The position numbers were made by a program, and so were the translations under genes. 64,000 nt of DNA from Nilaparvata lugens (lineage: Eukaryota > Arthropoda > Insecta > Hemiptera > Delphacidae): contig NC_052507.1 in assembly GCF_014356525.2 (NCBI RefSeq), forward strand, positions 57,699,362 through 57,763,361, in the 5' to 3' direction. Shown here one piece after another: positions 12,801 to 21,279 of this stretch. Within the stretch, counting starts at the first letter, position 1. Each line of letters starts with the position of its first letter. The notes beneath the pieces were generated by a model, which was not told the origin of the DNA, made no database searches, and worked only from the letters and a program-made list of their open reading frames with translations.

Positions 12801-15800
12801 TAAAAATGTAGGTGGAGGAAAAATGTTGTGTATATATTGAGTGAAAAATGCTTTTTCTCCCTCAGGAAAATTGTTGAAAACTTTTCCCTCAGGGAGAAAA
12901 AACAGTACTTTTCACTCTAGATATACAAATAACTATTTCTACTCACCAAGTAGTATAACGGCGCTAGGTCCATACACCATGCAGAAGAGAAAGAGCTGAA
13001 TAGGTCGGTCGATGAAGGAGGCGAAGTCACAGCTGCGTGGAGGCACACCACGACCCAGGATGCACTGCGAGTAGAGCAGCGGTGAGAAGCCGACCAGCGC
13101 TGCATACATCCAGAACAGCAGGATGTAGCGCTCCACCGACGTGTGTGTGATCAGGTTGTTGTAGCGCAGCGGTTGCGCCAGTGATGTGAATCGGTCTACG
13201 GCTATGGCCGACATCACTATCACCTGCTCACAATAATCTATATTATAATAAAGGAAAAGAACCGGCTTACAGCCATAGGGATACGAAACTCACGAATGAC
13301 GCATTATCACGTTTGAACTACTGGACTATAATAAAGGAAAGAATTGGCTCATACACGTGTGGGATAGGAAACTCACGAATGACACATTATCACGTCTGAA
13401 CTACTGGACTATAATGAAGGAAAGAATTGGCTCATACACGTGCGGGATAGGACATTCTGGAATGACGCGTCATCACATCTGAACTACTGGACTATAATAA
13501 AGAAAAGAATTGGCTCATACACGTACGGGATAGGAAATTAACGAATGACGAATCATCACGTCTGAACTACTCAACTGATTAACTTGAACTTCTGCATATA
13601 GTTTCTTAATTTACCGATCATGGTTATAGGCCTATTTTTAATTCTTCAAGATTTCTGCACCCAGGTAAAGTTTTCAGTTTGTCAAGTTTTGTAATTAGAC
13701 CCTTGCGAAGAACGGGTTACTTGCTAGTCTATGATAAAATATAGGAATGCATTGGCTTATACACGAAAGGGACAGGAAAATGATGTTTGGCGCATCATTC
13801 AGTCTGCACTACTGGACTGATTAACTTGAAATTCTGCATATAGATTCTTAATTTACCGGACATGGTTATAGGCCTATTTTAAATTATTCAAAATATCAGT
13901 AGCTCAAGTTTCTGGTTTGTCAAGTTTTGTATTATACATTTGCGAAGCACGGGTTACTTGCTAGTCTATAATATAATAAAGGAGTGGATTGGCTTATAAA
14001 CATACGGGATAGGTGGTTATAGGCCTATTTTAAATTATTCAAAATATCAGTAGCTCAAGTTTTTAGTTTTTCAAGTTTTGTATTAGACATTTGCGAAGCA
14101 CGGGTTACTTGCTAGTCTATAATATAATAAAGGAGTGGATTGGCTTATACACATACGGGATAGGAAATTCACGAATGACGCGAAAATTATCACGTCTGAA
14201 CTACGCAACTGACGCAACTGATTAACTTGAAATTTTGCATATAGATTTTCAATTTATGGACTTAAACATAGAGCTTCCTGGGCTAGAGGATCGGCTGTAC
14301 ACGGGTACAAAACGAGGTCTAGGAATGCTCTAACGATAGATTCACATGGGACTTTGTTTTCAAGGTAGTTCTAATCACATGAGCAGGAAAATATTGAACT
14401 CTCTCACACATGTTTTATCTGAGATTGACTCAAAGGTCAATTAAATTGAAGGACTGGCTGTCCGAAAAATGTTTTAACAGTATTAAAAGATGTTTTGACA
14501 GTAGTTAAAAAGTATGTTTCTCTGTGTATTCAGAGACTGTATGTATATATTTATTTGAATTCAAATATTTTTTTAATTCCGAGACAAGTGGTCGTTTGCT
14601 CTCAATATTCTTAAGATGTAGTGGGATAAGTTTGAAGAATCGTGATCCTGCGCAAATTGGAGAGTTTCTAAATTTATCAAGTCGATGCTGAGAGATATTT
14701 ATGGCTTGGTCTTATTGCTTATTGTGTTGCAGCTGTGTTAGTTGCTTCTTGGTGGATTTGATTTTTTTGCCTGTAATACTGGCTTTTCTAAGAATGTACA
14801 ATACGATGGTTATAGGCCTATTTTCGTTTCTTCAAGATTTCAGTAGGTCAAGTTTCCAGTTTGTCATGTTTTAATTAGACCCTTGCGGAGCAGGATGGTA
14901 CATGCTAGTTATGTCTTATTGTTGATCTGGTTATCTAGTTAAGGTTGATCTAGTTATGTCTAGATACGAGTTTATCTGGTATTCAGAAAGCTGAAAATGT
15001 TCTCTTCATTGGAGATTTAAATATTGTCATTTTAAGCAACAGTAACTTAGCAACGGAATACAACAGTCTCTTGCAAATGTATGGTCTGCAATCCCTTATA
15101 AATAAACCTACTCGTATTTCAGGTAACTCGAATACATGTATAGATCATATATTTTGGAAAAATTTTAATTTTAGAGATAGTTATGTCCTTAGCTCTATAC
15201 AAAAAACTTATATTACGGACCATTTCTGTACAACTTTTCACTTAGGAAACTCATACACAGGTTCGGAGGGTATTGGAGAGATATTCACTGAAAAAATTGA
15301 TTATACTAAATTGATTGACAAGTTAAAACAAGAAAACTGGGAAAATGAGACTTCTTTTAATGGCGATAATATGTATTTAGATGATAAAATTCATGAATTT
15401 TACTCTAAACTGATGCGGTACATAAAATCCGCTACTGTTCAAATTAAAAATAAAAACAGAAATAATCACTAAACAAATGGATAACTCCAGGGTTGATAAG
15501 ATCCATCAGGGAACGAGACAAGATGCATAGAAAATTGAACAGTGAACCCTTCAATATCCAATTACAAAATACTTATAAAATGTATAGAAATATGTTGAAC
15601 AAGCTTATTAAAAAAACTAAACTTGTTTATTATAGAACTAAAATATCAAACTCCAAAGGTAATAGTAAAAAGACTTGGAACTGCATAGAGGAGATTTTAG
15701 AGATGCAACGTAAGTATAAATCACCGGAATTGACCCCGCTATTATGAATAAACATTTTTCGGAAGTAGGGAGAAATTATGCAGAGAAAATTCAGGATAGG

Positions 15801-18800
15801 TCTACACAGATTTTGCTAAACTCACAGTACCCACCTTGTTCAGCGGCGAACTCTCCGAATTCATTCTTTTTGCACCCATCGAGTTATGATGAGGTATTAC
15901 TTTGTATTAAGAGCTTGAAAAGTAATGCCTCTCCGGGGATAGATGGAATAGGCAACATATGCTTGAAGAATATTGCTGAGTACATAGCTAAGCCCTTGTC
16001 AATGTTATTTAATAAGTGCTTCGAATTTGGCTATTTTCCATCTCATTTTAAAATTGCAAAAATAATTACACTTTATAAATCTGGTGACAGGAAAGCGCCC
16101 GAGAATTACCACCCCATCAGTCTTATCAGCAATCTATCGAAAATTTTCGAGAAGATAATTAAGAAAAGTATATTGGTATACCTTAAAAAATATAAATTTA
16201 TTGCTGCTAACCAATACGGTTTCCAAGAGGGAAAATCCACCGAAGACGCAATGACTGAGTTGGTAAGAATTATAACTCAAAACTTCCAAAACAGTAAAAA
16301 AACCCTGGCAGTTTTTCTAGACCTGGCTAAGGCCTATGATACCATTCCTCATAAACTGAAAAGAATAGGTTTCCGGGGAAATGTGTTGAATTTATTTAAA
16401 GGTTACTTGCATAAAAGAGTACAGATCCTTGAAACCAACAAAGTGTTCATTGTCTGAATACGGTCTCTCTCAAGGTACTGTTCTCTCGCCGATATTATGT
16501 TTAGTCTATATCAATGAACTCTTGAAAATCCACATGAACGGATGTCATGCAATCTCCTTTGCAGATGATACGGCCTTGATTTTCACTGGATTCAGCTGGC
16601 AAGAGACTCAGCGTTTGACTGAGTCTGGTCTGACCAAAGTGAAGTCATGGCTTGATCATCATATGCTAACACTAAATGTGAAAAAAGTGTATACATGCTT
16701 TTCTCTCCATCAGAAAGGGCTATCCCTACTGATACATTTCGAATTGGAATAAAAATCCACTACTCAGACTGCACTCATAATAACAATTATGGTGAGTGAG
16801 TAGGCTTGCGGGAGAGAGATGATTGTCAAAAACTAGAGAGAGTGAGAGAGACAAAATACCTTGGAGTCATTTTGGATTCACAACTCAAATGGAATGCTCA
16901 CATAAATAATACTTGCAAAAAATGAAACATGTGATCCATAAATTTCATAGATTGAACGGGCTGGGTGATCTAGATATCCTGTTGTTAATATACAAAGCTT
17001 ATGCCCAGTCGGTTTTGCAATATGGTATTAGGGTATGGGGTGAAGCATTAGACACACATTTCAATAAAATCTATCTTATTCAAAAGCACATAATAAAAGC
17101 AGCACTAGGCCGACCTAGACGATACCCTACACATCTCCTTTTCATTGAATTTCCATTATTAACAGTTAGACAGTTATTTGTTAAGAATATAATACTATAT
17201 ATAATTAAAAATATAAATCAATTTACACCACAAATTAGAACTTACGATTTCCGTATGCAGGGTAGTTTCCAAATCAATAGAACAGACATGACTGTATGCC
17301 GGAGACAATTGCCTTACATAAGTAACAGACTGATCAACCTCATACCAGATAACTTAATAGCAAAAACTAGTATTAAAAAGATAGCAGAATGGATAAAGTC
17401 AGTGAATATCTCGCAATTCATTCACACATAATGCACTAGTAAATGCCACCTTCACTTAATTATCCTATATTTCTTTTATTGCGGTTACCTTTTTATCTTT
17501 ATTCCAAACCTCAAAAGTATTTTCTCAGATTCATTCTCTGTCTTCTACTCTGTAATTTTTAATTTATTTTTCTGACCACATATATAATAATATGTAATAT
17601 TTATCTCTTAGCCACATAATGGAATTCATCATTCATTAATTAGGCTACTTATATATTTTAGTGCTTCAAATTACACTTTTGAATTTACTTTTCCTTCTCA
17701 TTTATACTATGTTTATTAATATTTCTTCTCATATGTATATTCATTCTGGTTTAATCTATTCATTTCTTCATTGAATTTTTTTATATTGAAAATTAATATT
17801 GATACTCGCTACCAGCACTCAAACTTCGGTTTTGCAGGCAGCGCCAAACATGCTATTTTGTTTTGACAAAGTTGTTTTTCGTGTATATTTAAATATTGAT
17901 CAATATGTATTTTTTCAACTTTGTTTTGAGGATTATTATTTTTGTTGTATTATTTTTGTTGTGGCGAAATAAAATTTGATTTGATTTTGATTTGATGGGG
18001 TTTATTTGAATTTGAATTTATCAACTTTTTTATTTACCAAAAACAAAATACAAAAAACTTAAAAGAATAAAAATATGCTACTGCACTTAACTAAAGCACA
18101 TACATGAAAATACAAGAACTTCAAATTTATTTTATTAGAAATATTAACATTAAATAAAATTTGAAAACTTTATTTTCCTAAATGAAAAATTATAAATGCA
18201 ACATAGACGATGAGAACTCCAAATGAGAAATCCAAAGTTTGCTGGAGTCCAATGGAATACAGCTTCTTTTTGAATGTCAAACGTTCAATTATTACATCAG
18301 GAATCTGATAATTGGTTTCACCAAGTTCGGTCAAGACATTTGAAGATGATCAAATCGCCTATGTTTTACAATGAGTGCACTATAGCCCCTGCAATCCTTA
18401 GATTGCAGCACGGGGCTTAATGGACAATGTTATTTCAATAGAATAATAGTACTACACTGTTGCCGTTTCTATTCTTATTAGATGAGAAAGGCTTACGCTT
18501 TCTTGTTCGCTTTTCTCTCACATAATTATTTCACAGACTCATTGGATTCTCCAGAGATAATCATTTCACAGACTCTCTGGATTCTGTTAATGTGACAGCG
18601 CTGTAGGCTACTCAAGATAAGAGTACAGAGACTATAGAATCACTGTATTTATAGTCACTGTATATAAGAGCAATGATGCAAACTAACGTTTGCACAGACT
18701 ATGATTATATGGCAATAGCTTCTATCGATAGTTCTACTGCACTCATATTAACAAATACCCGGTTTGATCATGTTCAAATGTATTGACCGAGCTTGGTGAA

Positions 18801-21113
18801 GCCGGGCATGATAGTCGAAATCAGCCAGGCATCTATCCAAACTAAAATCAGACTTTTGGATGGAGAAAATTCCTATCGTTGTTGACTGACAAGGATGAAT
18901 CTTATCAAGCTACTTTTCGAGCTTCAAGTAGCTAACTATAAAAAACAAAATACACAGATTGATCTTCACAGTCTTCAATGAATAAGAGCTTATCGCTAAT
19001 TCATAGTTAAAAAGGTTGTAGTGTATATTGATTGGGTAATCCTCAGTGTAGAATACTCTATTAATTTCAAAAGCATTGAAACTGTAAGAGAATCAGACAA
19101 AGTTTGCAAAGATTGTAGTGAAATTCCATGAAAAGTTAGTTCTCTGTTTTTATCATACATTTTTGGAGATATTTATTTTTCTGGCATGGGAGCCAATCGC
19201 CACTATCGTACTCTTTATGTTTCGAGAAAACGACGTCAAATGAAATAACTACTCTCCATTATATTAAAAAACTCACCGAAGCACAGCACAGCGATATGAC
19301 CAAGCAGTAGGGCAGGAAACAGAAAGCGCTGACTGATGTGTTTTCAGCAGTTAGCTCGAAGTACAGTCCAAAGGGCAGAACTAGGCCTATGCCAAGGTCA
19401 CTCGATGCCAAGGATGCTATCAGGTAATTGCTTGGAGTTCGCAGACGTTTGTAGCGGTACATTGCTGTCAAAATGAGCGAGTTACCTGCACAAATTAAAC
19501 AGATACTATGTTTGACAATTTGGAAAAAATGAGTTCGGTGGTAGAGAAATAAATTTATTTCAGAATTAAAACATACATTTCACAAACAGATCCAACAGAT
19601 TACAATCCAATCAGACAGGCTTTCAAACTGAATAGTATTATCACACCTTCACAATCCTGAAAAATAACAGTAGCTAATATGATGAGACATTCCAATGAAT
19701 GTTTAGGCCTGAGCATCACCTCACATAGAGACATTAAATTTATAAATCCTGGACCAAACTAATCATGTAGCAATAAAATTCAATTGTAGTTATTAATTCA
19801 TTTGTAGCGCTCCGATCCTACTCATATTTGATATTTCTATGGGGCATTCCTTTGTTAGTGGTGTGATATTGCCTCTGGCTGCGAACCACACGTGACACGT
19901 AAAAGCACACCTCCTGCTATATTATGTATATACCGTAAGGTGTGAGTGCGAGCTACTATCATAGAGAAACGATAGCATAAGTAGATAACCCATGGTATAG
20001 GGCGTTTATGTCGCAGCTTTTACTGTTATCCCAAGCCGATAGTTCACGTAGTTCTTTCCTATGCAGCTGTGTGATGCTTGTAGTCTCTCAAATTGTGCCG
20101 TTCATACACTATCACCCCAACAAAACAGTAAAAATTGACAATAATCGACAGTAATCGGCTTGAGATAACAGTAAAAGCTGCGACATAAATTCCCTATACC
20201 ATGGGATATCTACTTACACTATTGTTTCTCTATGCTACTATTCAACAGCACTTTCAAGTCGGTAGGATCCAGGATAGTAGCTCGTACTCCACAGCTCACG
20301 TGATATGCGTATTATAGCAGGAGACTATTTGGAGGTGTGGTTTAACATATTCTCCAATTATTACAGAAGACTGGAACCATCCATAGAAACGTCCAGTCAT
20401 GCCAGACGTGGGCACTGCTGCAGTTCTGGCGGGACGTGGGCTAGTTGAGGACAGACGTATCCTCTAACTTGTACAGAAAATGTCGAAGTGTCCTCCAACT
20501 TGTCTGAGAGAATAGTCGTGATCCCTAATTATTGTTATAATCGTCTCGAAGGTAGGCGCTTTTACGTGTACCAAACAGGCACACTTTGATCACACTTTCT
20601 TTCCTTCAGTAAGTCAAACAAGTCTGGAGTTGAATGTTTTACAAACACGTGGAATGATGCTCCCACGTTTCAGAGAAACTTTACTTCAAACAAATCAATA
20701 TTGAGATGAATGTCATGTACGACAAAGTTCATTACTTAGTTTTAAAGGCTTAACATGAAGGTTCACGATGTATCTATATTATACAATAAAATCGTACAAG
20801 AATGTAAATATCAATAACAATCTTCAATGTCAGTTTTAGCTCCCAGTTGATATCATACAAACAAATATATTATTAGCGATGCTGATTGGGAACCATTGTG
20901 GTGGGTGATGTTTTGTTGGCCCATATCTTTGGTGTGAGTTGGATCACATCTTTGGTCACTGTAATTAGGTACTGTATTACTAACTTATTTATAATAATTT
21001 ATCTGATTACCGCATAATATCATGGGCGACAGCACAAAAACAAGTAGAACAGCCCCAGCAACAGCGAGTGGCTCAGCCTGGAGGCCTAGATCCCCTGTGC
21101 CCCCCTCCACCAT
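3780..21113 (-). CDS. Class A GPCR, adenosine-receptor-like orphan, six coding exons (complete model)
   Basis: This is a spliced minus-strand gene: join of 21113-21011, 19485-19277, 13223-12947, 9317-9157, 6259-5947 and 3853-3780, 1137 nt, 378 residues plus TGA. All introns are GT-AG with phases 1,0,1,0,1. It encodes a seven-helix plasma-membrane receptor. Visible landmarks are G35-N36 (N1.50), D64 (2.50), C90 (3.25), D114-R115-F116 (DRF for DRY), W142 (4.50), C169 in loop 2, P190 (5.50), W246/P248 (LWTP instead of CWxP) and N283-P284-W-V-Y287 (NPxxY), followed by helix 8. N83-T-S in extracellular loop 1 is a glycosylation sequon. Residue 3.32 is Val97, so an aminergic ligand is unlikely. PLRYNNLIT after helix 3 and C-x-F in loop 2 resemble adenosine receptors, but position 6.55 is Val253, not the adenosine-binding Asn. 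The N-terminus is short (about 14 residues) with no signal peptide. Ligand and G protein are unknown. The class A assignment is firm; the subfamily is not. Confidence 0.88.
3983..4235. repeat. Short foldback repeat (CTGTCAGC family) split by a MITE
   Basis: The left arm, from GAGATTCACTT at 3983, and the right arm, AATGCTGACAGTTTGG at 4201-4216, match the dispersed hairpin repeat seen elsewhere in the window. The MITE at 4036-4178 sits in what would be the loop, which implies a nested insertion. Confidence 0.55.
4036..4178 (+). mobile_element. MITE, family 1 copy 1
   Basis: Inverted termini ACGCGCCAC (4041) and GTGGCGCGT (ending 4173) extend inward with imperfect pairing of CGCATTTC and the CTTTTCATCAG region. 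It is about 140 bp and non-coding. A relative in opposite orientation lies at 5755-5895. Confidence 0.65.
5400..5550 (+). repeat. Degenerate short direct repeats (GGTAAACCT-like)
   Basis: Words such as GATAAACTTCTT, GGTAAACCTATC, GGTAAACTTCTT and CGTAAACCTCATC recur at irregular spacing of about 30-75 bp. No function is suggested. Confidence 0.3.
5755..5895 (-). mobile_element. MITE, family 1 copy 2
   Basis: Read on the minus strand it aligns with the copy at 4036-4178 (shared CGTATTTCACTTTTTATCAGC and ATGCTAAGC words). Termini TGCGACACG and CGTTGCGCA are imperfectly inverted. It lies in the last receptor intron and supplies the spurious in-frame extension of exon 5. Confidence 0.65.
5947..6259 (-). 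CDS. GPCR coding exon 5: TM7, helix 8, C-tail
   Basis: Acceptor TTTTCACACAG. It encodes residues 251-354: loop 3, TM7 with SSAVNPWVYGYRN, helix 8 (SELRAAVQRILEELL) and about 50 residues of cytoplasmic tail with a His/Thr-rich stretch. A consensus donor CCTG|GTGAGT at 5946 ends it. Without splicing the frame stays open to 5684, but that extension is translated from a MITE (5755-5895), so splicing to 3853 is preferred. Confidence 0.88.
8228..9130. mobile_element. Non-autonomous TIR transposon, about 0.9 kb
   Basis: The termini are inverted copies of TTTAGGGCCGGTTTCCGAGC, matching for over 30 bp, flanked by TATA on both sides (8228-8231 and 9127-9130). The interior has many GTCCAGGACTT-like and CTCTGGAGTTT words but no transposase ORF. 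It lies in receptor intron 4 with its end about 27 bp from the exon 4 donor. Confidence 0.8.
9157..9317 (-). CDS. GPCR coding exon 4: TM5 end, third loop, TM6
   Basis: Acceptor TTTGTTGACAG and donor TTTCAG|GTGAAA. It encodes residues 197-250: the cytoplasmic end of TM5 (IYIVARYHAR), a short third intracellular loop rich in Gln/Arg (about 20 residues), and TM6 with the variant toggle-switch motif FLWTPF. The ORF continues past the donor into a TIR transposon, so the in-frame extension is an artefact. Confidence 0.9.
9360..10345 (+). repeat. Purine-rich tract with a 208-bp tandem duplication
   Basis: Nearly 1 kb of the plus strand is G+A rich (GAGGAA/GAAGAA words). A unit containing TTTTTTTGAGGTGGCGCGG occurs at 9453 and again at 9661, so about 208 bp is duplicated. 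Minus-strand ORFs here (Leu/Ser/Phe-rich) are low-complexity artefacts. Confidence 0.75.
11215..11567 (-). repeat. tRNA-headed repeat unit, minus orientation
   Basis: On the minus strand this reads segment S (about 100 bp, from 11567), segment T (about 205 bp, containing the tRNA-like head), then a partial second S. It is the inverted partner of the T-S unit at 11568-11877, with high identity over about 300 bp. Confidence 0.75.
11350..11422 (-). tRNA. tRNA-like SINE head (apparent anticodon GGC)
   Basis: This 73-nt cloverleaf-like sequence has acceptor strands TGTCAGT/GCTGGCA (with G-U pairs), a box A-like TGGTGTAAGGG, an anticodon arm CCTGA-CTGGCAA-TTAGG, and box B GGTTCGATTCC on a CCGGG/CCCGG stem. 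It is probably a SINE promoter head, since it is embedded in a repeated unit, rather than a working tRNA gene. Confidence 0.5.
11568..11877 (+). repeat. tRNA-headed repeat unit, plus orientation
   Basis: It reads T (tRNA-like head and body) then S, mirroring the neighbouring minus-strand unit. Shared landmarks are CTTCGTATAAAATGA, the box A/box B head, TGTCTGCAGTAGCAGAAG and TTCGTTAAATAATAATTAT. A tRNA-derived SINE arrangement is the simplest reading. Confidence 0.75.
11608..11680 (+). tRNA. tRNA-like SINE head, second copy, T-stem damaged
   Basis: This is the inverted sister of the copy at 11350-11422. Box A and the anticodon arm are unchanged. The T-stem reads CCGCG/CCCGG and so has a mismatch, and the 3' acceptor strand reads GATGGCG. 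The decay supports a retroposed pseudo-tRNA head. Confidence 0.45.
12839..12917. repeat. 79-bp hairpin next to the exon 3 donor
   Basis: Arms GAGTGAAAAATGC…TTTTTCTCCCTCAGG and their near complement ending TTTTCACTC enclose a loop of about 10 bp (TTGTTGAAAA). A related half-site lies at about 12246-12300. It ends about 30 bp from the receptor exon 3 donor and may be a terminus of a small foldback transposon. Confidence 0.55.
12947..13223 (-). CDS. GPCR coding exon 3: TM3 end to TM5
   Basis: Acceptor TTGTGAGCAG and donor CTTG|GTGAGT. It encodes residues 105-196: AIAVDRF at the base of TM3, PLRYNNLIT in intracellular loop 2, TM4 with W142, loop 2 with C158 and C169, and TM5 with P190. The region is markedly more GC-rich than its AT-rich flanks, as expected for a coding exon. 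It ends with one base of a split Gly codon completed by exon 4. Confidence 0.92.
13238..13570 (+). repeat. 83-bp tandem repeat, four copies
   Basis: The unit, containing ATAAAGGAAAGAATTGGCTC, GGGATAGGAAA and GAACTACTGGACT, repeats with junctions at 13321, 13404 and 13487, exactly 83 bp apart. It begins about 15 bp upstream of receptor exon 3, in intron 2. Confidence 0.85.
13571..14260 (+). mobile_element. Helentron-like repeat remnants in tandem
   Basis: Several truncated copies share TAACTTGAAATTCTGCATATAG, GGTTATAGGCCTATTTT and an end GCGAAGCACGGGTTACTTGC-TAGT. The CTAG-type end and the CGAAGCACGGG motif resemble arthropod Helentron ends (inference). Related fragments lie at 14805-14910, 40270-40465 (inverted) and 43270-43410. 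Confidence 0.5.
14290..14800 (-). pseudogene. LINE polymerase C-terminal remnant
   Basis: The minus-strand translation ending at a TAA near 14515 contains SRFFKLIPLHLKNIESK and ELKKYL, the style of tail found at the C-terminus of non-LTR polymerases. Upstream the same frame shows QHRLDKFRNSPICAG and at least one stop. It is wedged between Helentron-like pieces in receptor intron 2. Confidence 0.45.
14965..17995 (+). pseudogene. Non-LTR retrotransposon (LINE), 5'-truncated and frameshifted
   Basis: The reading path shows an endonuclease C-terminal part (VLFIGDLNIV at about 15000; TRISGNSNTCIDHIFW), then reverse transcriptase blocks: SPGIDGIGNICLKN, ISLISNLSKIFEKII, motif A FLDLAKAYDTIPH, motif B LSQGTVLSPIL and the catalytic FADDTALIF at about 16556, then a thumb/C-terminal domain with VLQYGIRVWGEA ending near 17431. 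At least four frameshifts are needed (about 15470, 15740, 16445, 16680-16900), so it is dead. The 3' end carries a TTTGAT-repeat tail near 17968-17995. The domain order fits the CR1/Jockey-type clades; the clade is not resolved. It is antisense to the receptor gene within intron 2. Confidence 0.85.
17996..19276. other. Intron 2 sequence with no recognised feature
   Basis: AT-rich. A short segment near 18380-18420 with CTTAGATTGCAGCACGGGGC is locally GC-rich and may be a retroelement 3' end. No ORF of note. Confidence 0.35.
19277..19485 (-). CDS. GPCR coding exon 2: end of TM1 to TM3
   Basis: Acceptor TTTGTGCAG at 19486 and donor TTCG|GTGAGT at 19276. It encodes residues 35-104: NSLIL of TM1, the Arg/Lys-rich first intracellular loop, TM2 with SLASSDL (D2.50), extracellular loop 1 with the NTS sequon, the conserved disulphide Cys90 and the first half of TM3. 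It ends in phase 0. Confidence 0.9.
19884..20342. mobile_element. Foldback MITE, about 0.46 kb
   Basis: Termini AACCACAC…CTCCTGCTATA and the inverse TATAGCAGGAG…GGTGTGGTT are followed by long pairing arms (e.g. CCATGGTATAGGG against CCCTATACCATGG, and AGCTTTTACTGTTATC against GATAACAGTAAAAGCT) around a loop of about 110 bp. It lies in receptor intron 1 and has no ORF. Confidence 0.75.
21011..21113 (-). CDS. GPCR coding exon 1: start codon and most of TM1
   Basis: The ATG at 21113-21111 sits in a favourable context (GGCC-ATG-G). In-frame codons continue upstream without another ATG until a TAA at 21200-21198, so this is the first usable Met in the frame. It encodes a short extracellular N-terminus and a hydrophobic TM1 starting at LAVAGAVLL. 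The donor is TGCG|GTAATC at 21010; the split codon restores Gly35 of the Gly-Asn TM1 motif. A further upstream coding exon cannot be fully excluded. Confidence 0.82.
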
Positions 21114-21125
21114 GGCCCCATCGCG

Positions 21126-21169
21126 ACTTCCGGTCGGGGATGCTCCACTTCCGGTCCCCACTTCCGGTC
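21126..21169 (-). promoter_or_regulatory. Triple ETS-type site cluster
   Basis: GACCGGAAGT occurs three times on the minus strand, at plus-strand positions 21126-21135, 21147-21156 and 21160-21169, ending 13 nt upstream of the start codon. ACCGGAAGT is the textbook ETS/GABP consensus. Clusters of it near transcription starts are typical of TATA-less promoters, so this may be the core promoter. It may instead be a small tandem repeat without function. Confidence 0.5.
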
Positions 21170-21197
21170 GCACAATTAAACTGGAAATGCTGCTCGA

Positions 21198-21263
21198 TTA
21201 ACAGCTGATACTGTCATGACTGTTGTCAGCTGTATGTCCAGGACTCTGCGGTGGTAGGGGCAT
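21198..21263 (-). other. Upstream ORF (21 codons) in the GPCR leader
   Basis: An ATG at 21263-21261 opens 21 codons ending at TAA 21200-21198, in the same frame as the receptor ATG 84 nt further on. The peptide starts MPLPPQSPGH and has no recognised function. Such an upstream ORF could lower or condition receptor translation if the leader is transcribed (inference). Confidence 0.4.
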
Positions 21264-21279
21264 GATCTGGGACCTGGAA

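Larger units (their letters stand above)
21114..21273 (-). promoter_or_regulatory. GPCR 5' leader with possible upstream splice acceptor
   Basis: On the minus strand a strong pyrimidine tract with CAG (CCTCTTGTTCCAG, cleavage after 21274) could start a 5' UTR exon that runs into coding exon 1. The leader carries a 21-codon upstream ORF and three ETS-like decamers. Alternatively transcription starts inside this GC-rich patch and there is no upstream exon. Sequence alone does not decide. Confidence 0.5.
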
